Positions 1-8,246 of a stretch of 64,000 nucleotides of DNA are shown here, piece by piece (within the stretch, counting starts at the first letter, position 1; every line of letters starts with the position of its first letter). Origin of the DNA: G965215045 sp965215045 (GTDB lineage Bacteria > Pseudomonadota > Gammaproteobacteria > JABABF01); contig OZ244031.1 in assembly GCA_965215045.1 (NCBI GenBank), forward strand, positions 372,001 through 436,000. The letters run 5' to 3'. The notes below the pieces were generated by a model. The model searched no databases. It was not told where the DNA came from and saw nothing but the letters and a program-made list of their open reading frames with translations. Position numbers and translations under genes: made by a program.

Positions 1-996
1 CGCATCCTCCCGACTCATCGCCGCGGTATGGCGGGAGGGCATCATCACCGCACGCACGCACTCCGCACCCAGGGCTTCGACCGCCACCGCCAGGGTCAGC
101 GCAGAATCGATGCCGCCGGACAGACCGATCAGCACGCCGGGGAAATGGTTCTTGCGTACATAGTCCCGCACGCCCAGAAGCAGGGCCTGGTACATGGCCT
201 CCACCTCCGACAGGGGAGTGTTCATGATGCCGTCCTGCAAGATGCAATTCCGCCCGTCCCATTCCAGCTGCAGCGGGTACAGCCCGCACTCGAAGTTCGG
301 TGCCGCCATGCACAGGCGTCCCCCGGCATCGGCACCCATGGAGCCGCCGTCGAAGACCAGCTCATCCTGTCCGCCCACGAGGTTGAGATAGAGCACCGGC
401 AGCCCGTGTTGCGCGGCCCGACGCTGCAACAGTTGCCGGCGCTCCTCCTGCTTGTGATGATGAAAGGGCGAGGCGTTGATGTTCAACAACAGGCGCGCCC
501 CGGCTTGGGCCGCCGCCCGGGCCGGTGCCTCCTCCCAGAGATCCTCGCAAATGCTGAGACCGACGGGAATGTCCCGGCACTGGAACACCAGGGGCCGGTC
601 ACCGGCACTGAAGTAGCGTTTCTCATCGAAGACCCGGTAATTCGGCAGACATTGCTTGGCGTATTCCGCCACCACCACACCCCGCTCCAGCACGCCGGCC
701 GCGTTATACAAGGCACCGTTGTGGCGGCGCGGATAGCCCAGCACCACGACCGGTGCATCGGCACCCAGGTCCCCCGCCAGCCGCTCCAGTTGCCGCTGGG
801 CGGCGGCGATGAAGTCTGCGCGCAGCAGCAGGTCCTCGGGCGGATAGCCCGTAAGCATGAGTTCGGGGAACACCACCAGGTCCGCACTCTCCTGTTCCCT
901 GGCTTGGCGCACCGCCTCCAGCACCTGCTTCGCATTGCCCTCCAGGTCGCCCACCAGCGGATTGAGCTGCGCCAGTACCAGTCGACAGCTGTTCAT
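1..996 (-). CDS. nadE: Glutamine-dependent NAD+ synthetase, C-terminus beyond the window
   Basis: The minus-strand reading from the ATG at 994-996 gives 332 codons and runs off the left edge. The N-terminal part is a nitrilase-type glutaminase domain: it starts MNSCRLVLAQLNPLVGDLEG, has a Glu in FPELMLTGYPPEDL and the Cys-containing segment GLSICEDLWEE. The C-terminal part begins the ATP-pyrophosphatase synthetase domain with the P-loop GLSGGIDSALTL and the segment MPSRHTAAMSREDA. In this family the first domain frees ammonia from glutamine and the second amidates deamido-NAD+ in the cytoplasm, the last step of NAD+ synthesis. About 200 residues are missing off-window. It is divergent from the pseudopilin-like gene at 1030, leaving only 33 bp for both starts. 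Confidence 0.95.
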   Translation of the reverse strand, partial: MNSCRLVLAQLNPLVGDLEGNAKQVLEAVRQAREQESADLVVFPELMLTGYPPEDLLLRADFIAAAQRQLERLAGDLGADAPVVVLGYPRRHNGALYNAAGVLERGVVVAEYAKQCLPNYRVFDEKRYFSAGDRPLVFQCRDIPVGLSICEDLWEEAPARAAAQAGARLLLNINASPFHHHKQEERRQLLQRRAAQHGLPVLYLNLVGGQDELVFDGGSMGADAGGRLCMAAPNFECGLYPLQLEWDGRNCILQDGIMNTPLSEVEAMYQALLLGVRDYVRKNHFPGVLIGLSGGIDSALTLAVAVEALGAECVRAVMMPSRHTAAMSREDA

Positions 997-1029
997 CGTC
1001 TGCTAAGATGCGGGCCGGGAAATGGCATC

Positions 1030-1542
1030 ATGGAACGAGTAAAGAACAGCGGCTTTGGCTTGCTTTCCCTGATTGTAGCACTGGGCATTCTCGCCTCCCT
1101 GGCAACAGCGGCCAGCGGCGTCTTGCGCGCGCGCATCGAAACGGGACGCTCAGAGCAGGCCGCGGTACGCATCGAACAAGCCCTGCACTTCGCACGTCAG
1201 GCAGCCCTGCTGCAGGGCACCCCGGTCGCCGTCTGCCTGGATGACGGCACCGGAGCCTGTGCTGCGGACGGACGGGGCCGGGGCCTGCGTATCCACGCTG
1301 GCTCCGGGGCCCAAACCCTGCTCCAGCACCTGCGCCTGGAAGAGACAACCGGGGCCGGTCTGCGCCTGCGGGGCGCATTCGGTGCACCGCGCCTTTTGTT
1401 TGCCGCAGACGGCAGTGCCTCCCTGGGCGGCAGCATCCACTACTGCCCCGGGAACGCCAAGCCCGCCCTGGCAAAACGCATCAGCGTCTCCGCCGGCGGA
1501 CACATCCGCAACCGGGCCGGGGACCTGCAGGACTGCCGCTGA
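1030..1542 (+). CDS. GspH/FimT-type pseudopilin-like protein
   Basis: A 170-residue protein starting MERVKNSG. It has a short basic leader ending in Gly, then a hydrophobic helix (FGLLSLIVALGILASLATAA), as in type IV pilin and type II secretion pseudopilin precursors. The rest is a small globular domain with four cysteines, like GspH/FimT minor pseudopilins. The usual Glu at position 5 of the mature protein (GFTLIE) is Ser here, so assembly into a pilus by the standard contact is doubtful. No other pilus genes are nearby. A longer in-frame reading upstream is antisense to nadE, so I take the ATG at 1030. It could be a stand-alone or decaying minor pseudopilin. Confidence 0.75.
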   Translation: MERVKNSGFGLLSLIVALGILASLATAASGVLRARIETGRSEQAAVRIEQALHFARQAALLQGTPVAVCLDDGTGACAADGRGRGLRIHAGSGAQTLLQHLRLEETTGAGLRLRGAFGAPRLLFAADGSASLGGSIHYCPGNAKPALAKRISVSAGGHIRNRAGDLQDCR

Positions 1543-1597
1543 GCACCCCATTGCCGGGGGCCTTGCGGCCCGCACCACTTGGACTTGCCACACCGGT

Positions 1598-1626
1598 TTG
1601 ACTCTCCCGCAGGCAAGTCGTACAGT
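1598..1626 (+). promoter_or_regulatory. Sigma70-type promoter of the small coiled-coil gene
   Basis: TTGACT and TACAGT are separated by 17 bp. The same arrangement, with matching flanks (acttgc-acaccggtttgac before, CAGG in the spacer), precedes the paralogous gene at 39973-40662. That conservation is the main support. Confidence 0.7.
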
Positions 1627-1727
1627 ATTCAAGCAAGTTGCAAAACAAGGGAACACAGGACGTACTGCAGAACAGGAGTGAATATTACTTTCACCCTCTG
1701 GAAAGAGGCTAAAGGGAGATTGTCACC

Positions 1728-2150
1728 ATGGCACAACCGAAATTTGAAGACCGCCAAGACATGAGCGAAGACCTGAAGGCATCCGGCTTTGACACCCCGC
1801 AGACCCGCAGTATCCTGCGGGTGGTGGAGGGCATGGTGAAAAACCTGCCCACCCGCGCCGACTGGAAGCAGAGCGAGGAAAACAACAGGAAGATGCATGA
1901 AGAGGCTGCCGAGAACAACAGGAAGATGCATGAAGAGGCCGCCGAGAACACCCGGAAACTCCTCGCAGAGGCCGCCGAGAACAATAGGAAATTTCAGGCT
2001 GAGGTCGACAAAAAACTGCAAAAGATGGAGCGAACCATCCACGATATCTACGTATGGATGCGGTGGGGTCTCATCGTCTTTCTATCTACATTTCTGGCCG
2101 TGGTATCCATGTTATTGGCCATAGTGGGCTTCGCTGTTTTCGGGAATTAG
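1728..2150 (+). CDS. Small coiled-coil protein with a C-terminal membrane anchor (paralogue of 39973-40662)
   Basis: A 140-residue protein of unrecognised family. Residues 1-50 hold a conserved block (DMSEDLKASGFD, RSILRVVEGMVK, TRADWKQSEE). Then comes a charged coiled coil built from near-copies of ENNRKMHEEAAE (about 51-100). The C-terminus is one transmembrane helix (about 108-136) after WMRWG. The paralogue at 39973-40662 has the same N-terminal block, a longer coil and the same type of anchor (WFRWGFIVLVS). The 40 bp before the ATG (an acTT-CACCCTCTGGAAAGAGGC block and GGAGATTGTCAC) are almost identical in both genes, so the leader and the GGAGA ribosome site were duplicated with the gene. 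The layout resembles short phage- or IS-associated coiled-coil proteins (DUF1640-like), but I cannot assign a function. Confidence 0.7.
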   Translation: MAQPKFEDRQDMSEDLKASGFDTPQTRSILRVVEGMVKNLPTRADWKQSEENNRKMHEEAAENNRKMHEEAAENTRKLLAEAAENNRKFQAEVDKKLQKMERTIHDIYVWMRWGLIVFLSTFLAVVSMLLAIVGFAVFGN

Positions 2151-2191
2151 CTTAATTGACTGCGGTGCTCGGTATCGCCGACGCCTCCCTC

Positions 2192-2243
2192 GCCCCCGGA
2201 TGAGGACCCTCCCGGGGCCCACCAGTTAAGAACTTGCTACACC
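2192..2243 (+). repeat. About 50-bp repeat shared with 40786-40832; resembles the IS481 transposase 3' end
   Basis: The segment contains CCCCCGGATGAGGACCCTCC and, further on, AAGAACTTGCTACACCG. A near-copy lies on the minus strand just upstream of the paralogous coiled-coil gene at 40.8 kb. The layout resembles the 3' end of the IS transposase (CCCCCGGATGATGACCCTCC, then TTATGGACTTATACA) but is more diverged. The IS origin is inference. Confidence 0.5.
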
Positions 2244-2307
2244 GCGGGCGTCGGGGTGCGGCGGCGTTCAGGTACACTCTGGACGATACCTGCCCGTCCA
2301 CCCTGCC

Positions 2308-2877
2308 ATGCCGCACAAGTCGCGCCCGGGAAACCAAGCCAAAACCGCACGGGCCGCCAAGGCATCCCGCGGCAAACGCCTGTTCTTCGGCATCTGGCCC
2401 GATGCGGCGGCCCGGCGGGAACTGGAACAGCTGCAGATGCTGCCCGCCGTGCCCGGCAGGAAAGTCCCCCCGTACAATTTTCACCTGACACTCGCCTTTC
2501 TCGGCAACTGCGATGCCCCGCGCGAGGCCTGCTGCCTGCGGGCGGCGGCCTCCGTGCGGGCGCGCATCTTTCCCCTGTGCCTGGACCAGTACGGTGCTTT
2601 CCCCCGCGCCGGTATCATCCACCTCGCCCCGCAGCAAGTCCCGCAAGAACTGCAGGCCCTGCACCGGGAACTGCAGGCCGCCCTGCGCGAGTGTGGCCAC
2701 CGCCCCCTGCGAGGCTTCCAGCCGCACCTGAGCCTGTTCCGGGGCGTGCGCCAGGCGGTAGCACTGGAGACGCCCGCCCCGGTGGAGTGGATGGTGCACT
2801 CTTTCTCGCTGATTGAATCCCGGCTTCTCCCGGACGGGGCGCGCTACACCTCCGTGGCCGATTACCCGCTGCAATGA
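2308..2877 (+). CDS. thpR: RNA 2',3'-cyclic phosphodiesterase (LigT/ThpR family)
   Basis: A 189-residue 2H phosphoesterase. Both catalytic HxTx-type motifs are visible: HLTLAFLG at about residue 59 and HLSLFRG at about residue 141 (a Ser replaces Thr in the second, which occurs in the family). The motif KRLFFGIWPD near the N-terminus is typical. Family members hydrolyse 2',3'-cyclic phosphate RNA ends or ligate tRNA halves in vitro; the cellular role is uncertain. Its stop overlaps the start of the next gene by 4 bp (ATGA), so the two are probably co-translated. The basic N-terminal tail before residue 20 leaves the exact start open. Confidence 0.88.
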   Translation: MPHKSRPGNQAKTARAAKASRGKRLFFGIWPDAAARRELEQLQMLPAVPGRKVPPYNFHLTLAFLGNCDAPREACCLRAAASVRARIFPLCLDQYGAFPRAGIIHLAPQQVPQELQALHRELQAALRECGHRPLRGFQPHLSLFRGVRQAVALETPAPVEWMVHSFSLIESRLLPDGARYTSVADYPLQ

Positions 2878-3554
2878 TCCCCGCATCCAGGAGCAGGCCA
2901 AGTGCAGGGCCAGATGCAGGGGGAGGCACAGGGGGAGGCGCAGGCCGGGGAGACACCGGGGCCGCCGAACTCACCGTGCACAGCTTCCCACCCGTGCTGG
3001 GCCGCAATCCGCGCATCCTGGTGCTGGGTTCCATGCCCGGCCTCGCCTCGCTGCGCAAGGGACAGTACTACGCCCACCCGCAAAATGCCTTCTGGAGCAT
3101 CATGGCCGAATTGCTGGGCGGAGACCCGCACTGGGACTATCGCCGGCGGCTCGCCATGCTCAAGCGGGGCGGGGTCGCACTCTGGGACGTATTCGCCCGC
3201 TGCGAACGGCGGGGCAGCCTGGACTCCGCCATCGCCCCGCACAGTGAAGTCGCCAATGAAATCCCCGCCCTGCTCCGACGCTACCCGGGCATCCGCCTGG
3301 TAGCCTGTAACGGCGGCAAGGCACACCAGGGTTTCCTGCACCGCGTGCTGCCGGCACTGCAAGCGGCGGCAGAAAAACAAGGGGCTGCACCGCAGCTGTT
3401 GCGCCTGCCTTCCAGCAGCCCCGCATACGCCCGGCTCAGCAGGAAAGACAAGCTGGAGATATGGAAGAAAGCCCTGCGGCCCTGGCTAGAGGGGCAGACG
3501 CCGGGGTATAAGAAAAAAAGGGTGCCCGGTAGACGGGCACCCCATAAGAGATGA
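2874..3554 (+). CDS. Uracil/hypoxanthine-DNA glycosylase superfamily protein (DNA-deoxyinosine glycosylase type)
   Basis: A 226-residue protein. After a low-complexity Gly-rich N-terminus (to about residue 30) it shows the family core: VLGSMPGLASLRKGQYYAHP then NAFW, with VALWDVF and LPSSSPAYA further on. This is the pattern of the HDG family, which removes hypoxanthine (deaminated adenine) and sometimes uracil from DNA. The start overlaps the thpR stop. The true start may be internal, because the Gly/Ala-rich first 30 residues look like simple-sequence expansion (repeated ggggaggc-type bases at 2920-2950). The last codons overlap a terminator hairpin that serves the opposite strand. Confidence 0.85.
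   Translation: MIPASRSRPSAGPDAGGGTGGGAGRGDTGAAELTVHSFPPVLGRNPRILVLGSMPGLASLRKGQYYAHPQNAFWSIMAELLGGDPHWDYRRRLAMLKRGGVALWDVFARCERRGSLDSAIAPHSEVANEIPALLRRYPGIRLVACNGGKAHQGFLHRVLPALQAAAEKQGAAPQLLRLPSSSPAYARLSRKDKLEIWKKALRPWLEGQTPGYKKKRVPGRRAPHKR
3513..3542 (-). terminator. Rho-independent terminator of TonB-dependent receptor 1
   Basis: A perfect 9-bp stem (GGGTGCCCG / CGGGCACCC, 3520-3542) with loop GTAGA. On the minus strand it is followed by a run of seven T (3519-3513). It lies 58 bp past the receptor stop codon and inside the last codons of the convergent glycosylase gene. Confidence 0.85.
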
Positions 3555-3600
3555 AGTGCTGCGGTGCTGTGCCGCAGGAGCCTGCGACAGCACCGGAGAA

Positions 3601-6600
3601 TTACTCGTAGTCGTAACTGACCGTGAGACCCCAAGTGCGGGGCGAGCCGTAAATCACGGTGTCGTAGCCAAAGCTGCCTACACTGCCCGCCTCAATATCG
3701 CGCGTATCAGCGAGCTCGGTGGTTACACACTCGTCTCCTGAAGGGGCAGGAGCACCATTGGCGTCCAAGCATCTGAAAAGACGAATGCCCTCATCTTTAC
3801 GCCCCACGAGCGAGTCGATAATATATTCATTGTCGAACAGGTTCTGTGCCCACAACGCCACTTTAAGCATCCCGTTTTCATGCGGCATGGTGAAACCGAC
3901 CTCGACATTGAACAGGTCATTCTGGTCCCGCGGGTTGTGGTTGCTGCCAAAGGACTCGTCCACGTGGCTGTAACCCAGGTGAGCGTGGAACTCGCCCTCG
4001 CGTCCCATCCAGGGCAGCACCTGTTCCAGCGGTGCCGTGTAGTCGACGGTAATATTGACCGAGTTTTCCGGGGCACCGGTGGAACTTCTCTGGTTCTCAG
4101 CCCGAAGCGGCTTGGTCCGGTCATCCCTCATAGTAATCGGGTCTATTTCAGATTGGGAATTATAGTTACTGATAAAGGGGTCCACTCCCGTATCCAGGTA
4201 CGCGTACTGCAAATTGACCCTGAGTGCCTCACTGAACACGTACGTCATGGAAATCTCCGCCCCCTCAAAAGTAGTGTCCACATTGGCGATAGCCCGGGAA
4301 GTCGGGTCAGCCGGGTTGGTATCGGCAGTCTGGTCGTCATCCATTTCATAATAGAAGGCCGCCGCATTGAGGCGCAGCCGGTTATCCATCAGGTCGCCCT
4401 TGTAGCCGATCTCGTACGCCAGGATATTCTGCTTGTCAAACTCAAAGCCACCCGCCCCGGCAAGAGCGATGTTATACCCGCCGGAGAGAAAACCCCGGGA
4501 TATGCTGCCATAGACAATGGAATTTTCATCCACGTCCCAAGTCACACGCACCATCGGGTCCAGGCTGTCGTAGTCATTGTCTCCTTCCAGCGGGTCTATT
4601 GCAGCTTCATACGTTATCGCATCACGCCTCGCCCTCGCGGCATTCTGTACTTCCACTCTGTTTACTGCAGCAAGCACCTCGGGCGGCAATTCGGTAACAC
4701 GCGGGTACGGGAAGGCGGGCTGCAATGTACCCTGCTTGTCATCGTAGGAATAACGAATACCCGCGGTCAGGTGCAGCCGGTCGTCAAATCCCTCCGGCGT
4801 ATAAGTTACCTGTCCGAAAACCGCCCAGGCCTCGGTATCCAACTCCCAGCCGGCCGGGTTGGTGCCATTGCGTGCAGTTCTCATTGCAGCCAATCCCTGG
4901 TCTTTGGCTACGCCTCTAATTCCTGACTCAACTGCGGCATTAACCGCAGCATCTGTCTGTGTATCCAGCGTACTCTGCAGACCTGCGTTGCTCAATATCC
5001 CAGTAACCATAGTTTGCAAAGCCGCAGCATCTAAAGCACTACACATCCCTGTGGCTCCATCATACATTCCGTTCGCCTGAGCGCAGGCAATCCCCGCGGC
5101 TACCCCCTGGCGGATCATGGCTCTGTTGGCTTCAACACCTTGACTGACTCCCATTCTAAGTGCTGAACCAGGTGCTACTGCAGCGAGATAGGTGCCCCAG
5201 TACGTCAGCAAGCCCCCACTGTGGCCGCCCAGCAAACCAAAGGCTCCGTGCGGGTAGGGTTCGGAAGAATTCTCAATCTCTTCCTTGAAATAGTACACCC
5301 CCGCCGTGTATTCCAGTCTGCCATCCAACAGGGTGCCGATCTGGTTCAACTCGATGCTCCAGCTCTCCGCCGGCTCCATCAGGGTGTCCCCACCCACCGC
5401 CGAGTTGCCGGCCAAACTGACGCCGGCCAGGAAAGCAGCCTGTTCGGCATCCGATTGAAAGCTAAAAAGATCTGTTCTTACTGGTAGAGGATCTGCTCGC
5501 ATAGGAACTCCTGTAAACAAAACACGATTGAAAAAGGCTTCCAATGATTCACAGTCGGCCGCTCCCTCGTCAGAACCGGGGGCAGGGCCGGTGCCGGCGA
5601 CACAATCCGCATCGACTTCCGGCCAGAAAATATTGAAACGCCGGGCCGTCACTTCACGGTAGCCGATCAACAGCTTGGTGTAATGGTCCTCCGACCAGTC
5701 CCAGCGTCCCAGCAGCGTGTGAGTCTCGGTTTCGACCTCTGCGGACTCTATTCCCAAGTCACTCCCCATTAGACCCCGATCAAGCCCGAAGTTCGCATTC
5801 ACCTCATCCTGCCGGCCGGACTCCGGGGCGGCAAGATATCGAGCATACGTTAATCCACTAAGGGCACTAGGCCGGAAAGGGGTATCCACCGACTGGTAAA
5901 ACAACGGCTGGTTCTCCGAGTCCGTGAACTCCCAGGAATAATCAAAACGCATCTGTTCGTTGGGAATAAAGGCGACATCCAGCCGCCCCCCTTCCCTCTC
6001 ATGGCCGGCGAAGTCTTCCCCGACGCCCTTGTTCTCCACCCAGCCGTCCAACTCGGAGAGATAAGCACTGAACTTGACTGCCAAGCGATCACTGAGCGGA
6101 ATATTGACAAAGCCCTTCACCTTGATCGAGCTGTAGTTGCCCACCGACACCGATGCCTTGGCATCGAAGGCCTCGGGGTCCGCTTTCTTGGAAATCAAGT
6201 TGATCGCCCCCGCCACGGCGTTGCGCCCGTAAAGCGTGCCCTGCGGCCCCTTGAGCACCTCCACCCGTTCCAGGTCCACCGCATCAAAGGCCAGGCCCAC
6301 GGTTTTGCCCACGTAGATGCCATCCACGTAGAGTGCCAGACGCGAGTCCAAGCCCACCTGCGGGTCACCGCTGCCGACACCGCGAATATAAATTTTCAGA
6401 CCGCCCACATCCGCAGAGTTGGGGCCGTCATACAGGCCCGGCACATGCTGGGAGATGTCGCCGAAACTCGAGATCTGCAAAGTATCCAGACGTTCGGCAT
6501 CAAAGGCCTCAATACTGATCGGCAGTTCCTGGATGCTCTGCTCCCGCTTTTCAGCGGTGACGAGCACCTCTTCCAGGACACCCTGCTGTGCAACGGCCTC

Positions 6601-6675
6601 GCCTGTAAACAGGACGCCGGCCGACAACAGGATTGCCGGCAGAAAATTGAATTTAGCTCCAGACTTGCTTTGCAT
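3601..6675 (-). CDS. TonB-dependent outer-membrane receptor 1
   Basis: A 1,024-residue precursor. Residues 1-29 are a signal peptide (hydrophobic core, then GEAVA-QQ). The plug follows, with EEVLVTAEKREQSIQELPIS, then LKGPQGTLYGRNAVAGAIN, a hallmark of these receptors. The rest fits a 22-strand barrel ending TWGLTVSYDYE. The final aromatic residue usual for outer-membrane barrels is followed by an extra Glu. An unusual Ala/Gly-rich segment of about 100 residues near positions 490-600 (MIRQGVAAGIACAQANGM, ALQTMVTGILSNAG) probably lies in an extracellular loop; receptor 2 has an Ala-rich insert too. The substrate is not predictable; relatives import siderophores, carbohydrates or other nutrients. 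The gene has its own promoter at 6756-6785 and terminator at 3513-3542. Confidence 0.93.
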   Translation of the reverse strand: MQSKSGAKFNFLPAILLSAGVLFTGEAVAQQGVLEEVLVTAEKREQSIQELPISIEAFDAERLDTLQISSFGDISQHVPGLYDGPNSADVGGLKIYIRGVGSGDPQVGLDSRLALYVDGIYVGKTVGLAFDAVDLERVEVLKGPQGTLYGRNAVAGAINLISKKADPEAFDAKASVSVGNYSSIKVKGFVNIPLSDRLAVKFSAYLSELDGWVENKGVGEDFAGHEREGGRLDVAFIPNEQMRFDYSWEFTDSENQPLFYQSVDTPFRPSALSGLTYARYLAAPESGRQDEVNANFGLDRGLMGSDLGIESAEVETETHTLLGRWDWSEDHYTKLLIGYREVTARRFNIFWPEVDADCVAGTGPAPGSDEGAADCESLEAFFNRVLFTGVPMRADPLPVRTDLFSFQSDAEQAAFLAGVSLAGNSAVGGDTLMEPAESWSIELNQIGTLLDGRLEYTAGVYYFKEEIENSSEPYPHGAFGLLGGHSGGLLTYWGTYLAAVAPGSALRMGVSQGVEANRAMIRQGVAAGIACAQANGMYDGATGMCSALDAAALQTMVTGILSNAGLQSTLDTQTDAAVNAAVESGIRGVAKDQGLAAMRTARNGTNPAGWELDTEAWAVFGQVTYTPEGFDDRLHLTAGIRYSYDDKQGTLQPAFPYPRVTELPPEVLAAVNRVEVQNAARARRDAITYEAAIDPLEGDNDYDSLDPMVRVTWDVDENSIVYGSISRGFLSGGYNIALAGAGGFEFDKQNILAYEIGYKGDLMDNRLRLNAAAFYYEMDDDQTADTNPADPTSRAIANVDTTFEGAEISMTYVFSEALRVNLQYAYLDTGVDPFISNYNSQSEIDPITMRDDRTKPLRAENQRSSTGAPENSVNITVDYTAPLEQVLPWMGREGEFHAHLGYSHVDESFGSNHNPRDQNDLFNVEVGFTMPHENGMLKVALWAQNLFDNEYIIDSLVGRKDEGIRLFRCLDANGAPAPSGDECVTTELADTRDIEAGSVGSFGYDTVIYGSPRTWGLTVSYDYE

Positions 6676-6755
6676 TGTTTCCCCCCCGGGGTCGTATCAA
6701 AGTTGTCACTGTTTTGTCATCACTTCATAACTAAAGTAATGAATTTGTGCGGCAG

Positions 6756-6785
6756 TTTATACACCCCCCTTTACCAGGCTGTCAA
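6756..6785 (-). promoter_or_regulatory. Promoter of TonB-dependent receptor 1
   Basis: On the minus strand TTGACA (6785-6780), an 18-bp spacer and TATAAA (6761-6756), followed by CTGC. The second receptor gene has the same -35 and -10 hexamers and the same TATAAACTGC start at 19709-19737, which supports both. Confidence 0.75.
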
Positions 6786-6834
6786 GGGCAAATGTATTAA
6801 GTTGCGGACAAATACTTTGCCTTAGGCTTCGCCT

Positions 6835-6930
6835 TTACCTTCTGCCTCTCAGCCACCCTCTCAGGCCGCCAACGCCACCGCTGCTGAGCAGAAAAGACAG
6901 CAGAACCTCCAGCCACGTCCGTTGTGGTGC
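6835..6930 (-). pseudogene. 3' relic of a second copy of the coiled-coil lipoprotein gene (see 9647-10249)
   Basis: The minus strand reads APQRTWLEVLLSFLLSSGG and ends in a TAA at 6837-6835. This matches the C-terminus of the intact lipoprotein (APQRMWLYVLLAILIGTGLG), and the bases ccgttgtggtgca are identical. Everything upstream is lost: an IS fragment begins 8 bp away at 6938. Only the last 30 or so codons remain. Confidence 0.7.
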
Positions 6931-6937
6931 AAGCGAG

Positions 6938-7255
6938 TGTAGTAAGTCCATAACATATGAGACTCAGGAGGGTCATCATCCGGGGGTGGACCCTGCTCCC
7001 GGATCAGGAACTCCAACGGACTGAGATTGCCCAGGGAGTGATGGGGTCGCTCGGTGTTGTAGAGCAACAGCCACTCCAGGCATTTCTCGTTGAACAACGG
7101 CACGTCCGTGAACAGCAAATCCTCCTCAAACTGCACGAATTCCTCCTGTACTGTCTGATTGAAACGCTCCGCGTGCGCGTTCATCTTCGGGGATTTCGGG
7201 CGGGTCACACAATGCCGGCTCCCCCGCTCCTTCAGCACCTTGTCAAAGGCCCCCC
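6938..7255 (-). mobile_element. IS481-type fragment: left inverted end and 3' third of the transposase
   Basis: It begins with the element's left end (tgtagtaagtccataacat) and encodes the last third of the transposase, including the catalytic Glu region (KMNAHAERFNQTVQEEF) and ERPHHSLGNLSPLEFL. It is nearly identical to 8293-8600 of the complete copy. It stops abruptly at 7255, where it abuts the 3' end of an ankyrin-repeat gene. As in the complete copy, the transposase frame runs through the element's end into flanking DNA. Confidence 0.85.
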
Positions 7256-7262
7256 TTAGGAC

Positions 7263-8213
7263 TCATCGCTGTTGTCTTTGTCTAGGCTCTAGGCTCAGTA
7301 TTTCTTGCATGGAGCAGCGAATGACCTCGAGCGGCGTCTTGCCTTCCCCATCCTGTATGGTCAAGTCCGCCCCTGCCCGGCGCAGCATCTGAGAGATTTT
7401 GATGTGACAGTACTCAGCGGCAATGTGTAGCGGCGTCGTCTTGTCTTGTTCACCCTGTATGTTTACATCTGCCTCTGCCTTGATGAGCAACCGAGCGATT
7501 TCAGTGTGATCATGCTCAGCGGCAATGTGCAGCGGCGCAAAATTCTTACCTTTATCCAGTTGGTTTACATCTGCCTCTGCCTTGATGAGCAACCGGGCGA
7601 TTTCGGTGTGATCATGCTCAGCGGCAATGTGCAGCGGCGTAAAGCCCTTATCATTCAGTTGGTTTACAGCTGCCTTGGCCTTGATGAGCAACCGGGCGAT
7701 TTCGGTGTGATCATGCTCAGCGGCAATGTGCAGCGGCGTAAAGCCCTTATCTTTATCCAGTTGGTTTACATCTGCCTCTGCCTTGATGAGCAACCGGGCG
7801 ATTTCGGTGTGATCATGCTCAGCGGCAATGTGCAGCGGCGTAAAGCCCTTATCATCCAGTTGGTTTACAGCTGCCTTGGCCTTGATGAGCAACCGGGCGA
7901 TTTCGGTGTGCCCGTGCTCAGCGGCAATGTGTAGCGGCGTTTCATTTCCGTCATTCTTTGAGTCTACAGCAGCCGCACCCATATAGATGTAGAAGCGGAC
8001 GGTTAGGGAATGCCCCTTCTGGACAGCCAAGTGTGTCCGTGTGTTGCTGTATTCATCCCTGAATAAAGCAAGTCTCAGAGTAGTAAAGATGATTGCTATC
8101 AAAAACAGCCCTACTAGCAGAATTCCTATACTGCGTGCGGGGTGTGTTTTTATTAGATTCCCAAGTTTCAGAATAGACTCTAGAACCAGCTGCACCCTAT
8201 TCGCATTCATCAT
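7263..8213 (-). CDS. Ankyrin-repeat membrane protein
   Basis: A 316-residue protein from the ATG at 8213, which has GGAG nine bases upstream; a TTG at 8228 is an alternative. One transmembrane helix (SIGILLVGLFLIAIIFTTL) lies near residues 28-46. About six ankyrin repeats follow from residue 85, most reading TPLHIAAEHDHTEIARLLIK. The repeats are almost identical at DNA level (units of about 100 bp), so copy number probably changes easily. Ankyrin repeats bind proteins; in host-associated bacteria such proteins often act on the host, but there is no direct evidence for that here. The gene lies between two IS481-type copies, its 3' end 8 bp from the transposase fragment at 6938-7255 and in the same direction. 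The C-terminus (SLEPRQRQQR) may be altered by that junction. Confidence 0.8.
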   Translation of the reverse strand: MMNANRVQLVLESILKLGNLIKTHPARSIGILLVGLFLIAIIFTTLRLALFRDEYSNTRTHLAVQKGHSLTVRFYIYMGAAAVDSKNDGNETPLHIAAEHGHTEIARLLIKAKAAVNQLDDKGFTPLHIAAEHDHTEIARLLIKAEADVNQLDKDKGFTPLHIAAEHDHTEIARLLIKAKAAVNQLNDKGFTPLHIAAEHDHTEIARLLIKAEADVNQLDKGKNFAPLHIAAEHDHTEIARLLIKAEADVNIQGEQDKTTPLHIAAEYCHIKISQMLRRAGADLTIQDGEGKTPLEVIRCSMQEILSLEPRQRQQR

Positions 8214-8246
8214 ATTCAAAAGCTCCAAGTTTTCCCGTCCACAGGG

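Noticed and set aside
28..1029. Long + strand open frame covering most of the nadE region and reading into the pseudopilin gene
   Set aside because: It is antisense to a clear nadE; only the part from 1030 has domain character.
7440..7960. Regular repeats of about 100 bp as a CRISPR-like array
   Set aside because: They are ankyrin-repeat codons in an open frame, with no unique spacers.
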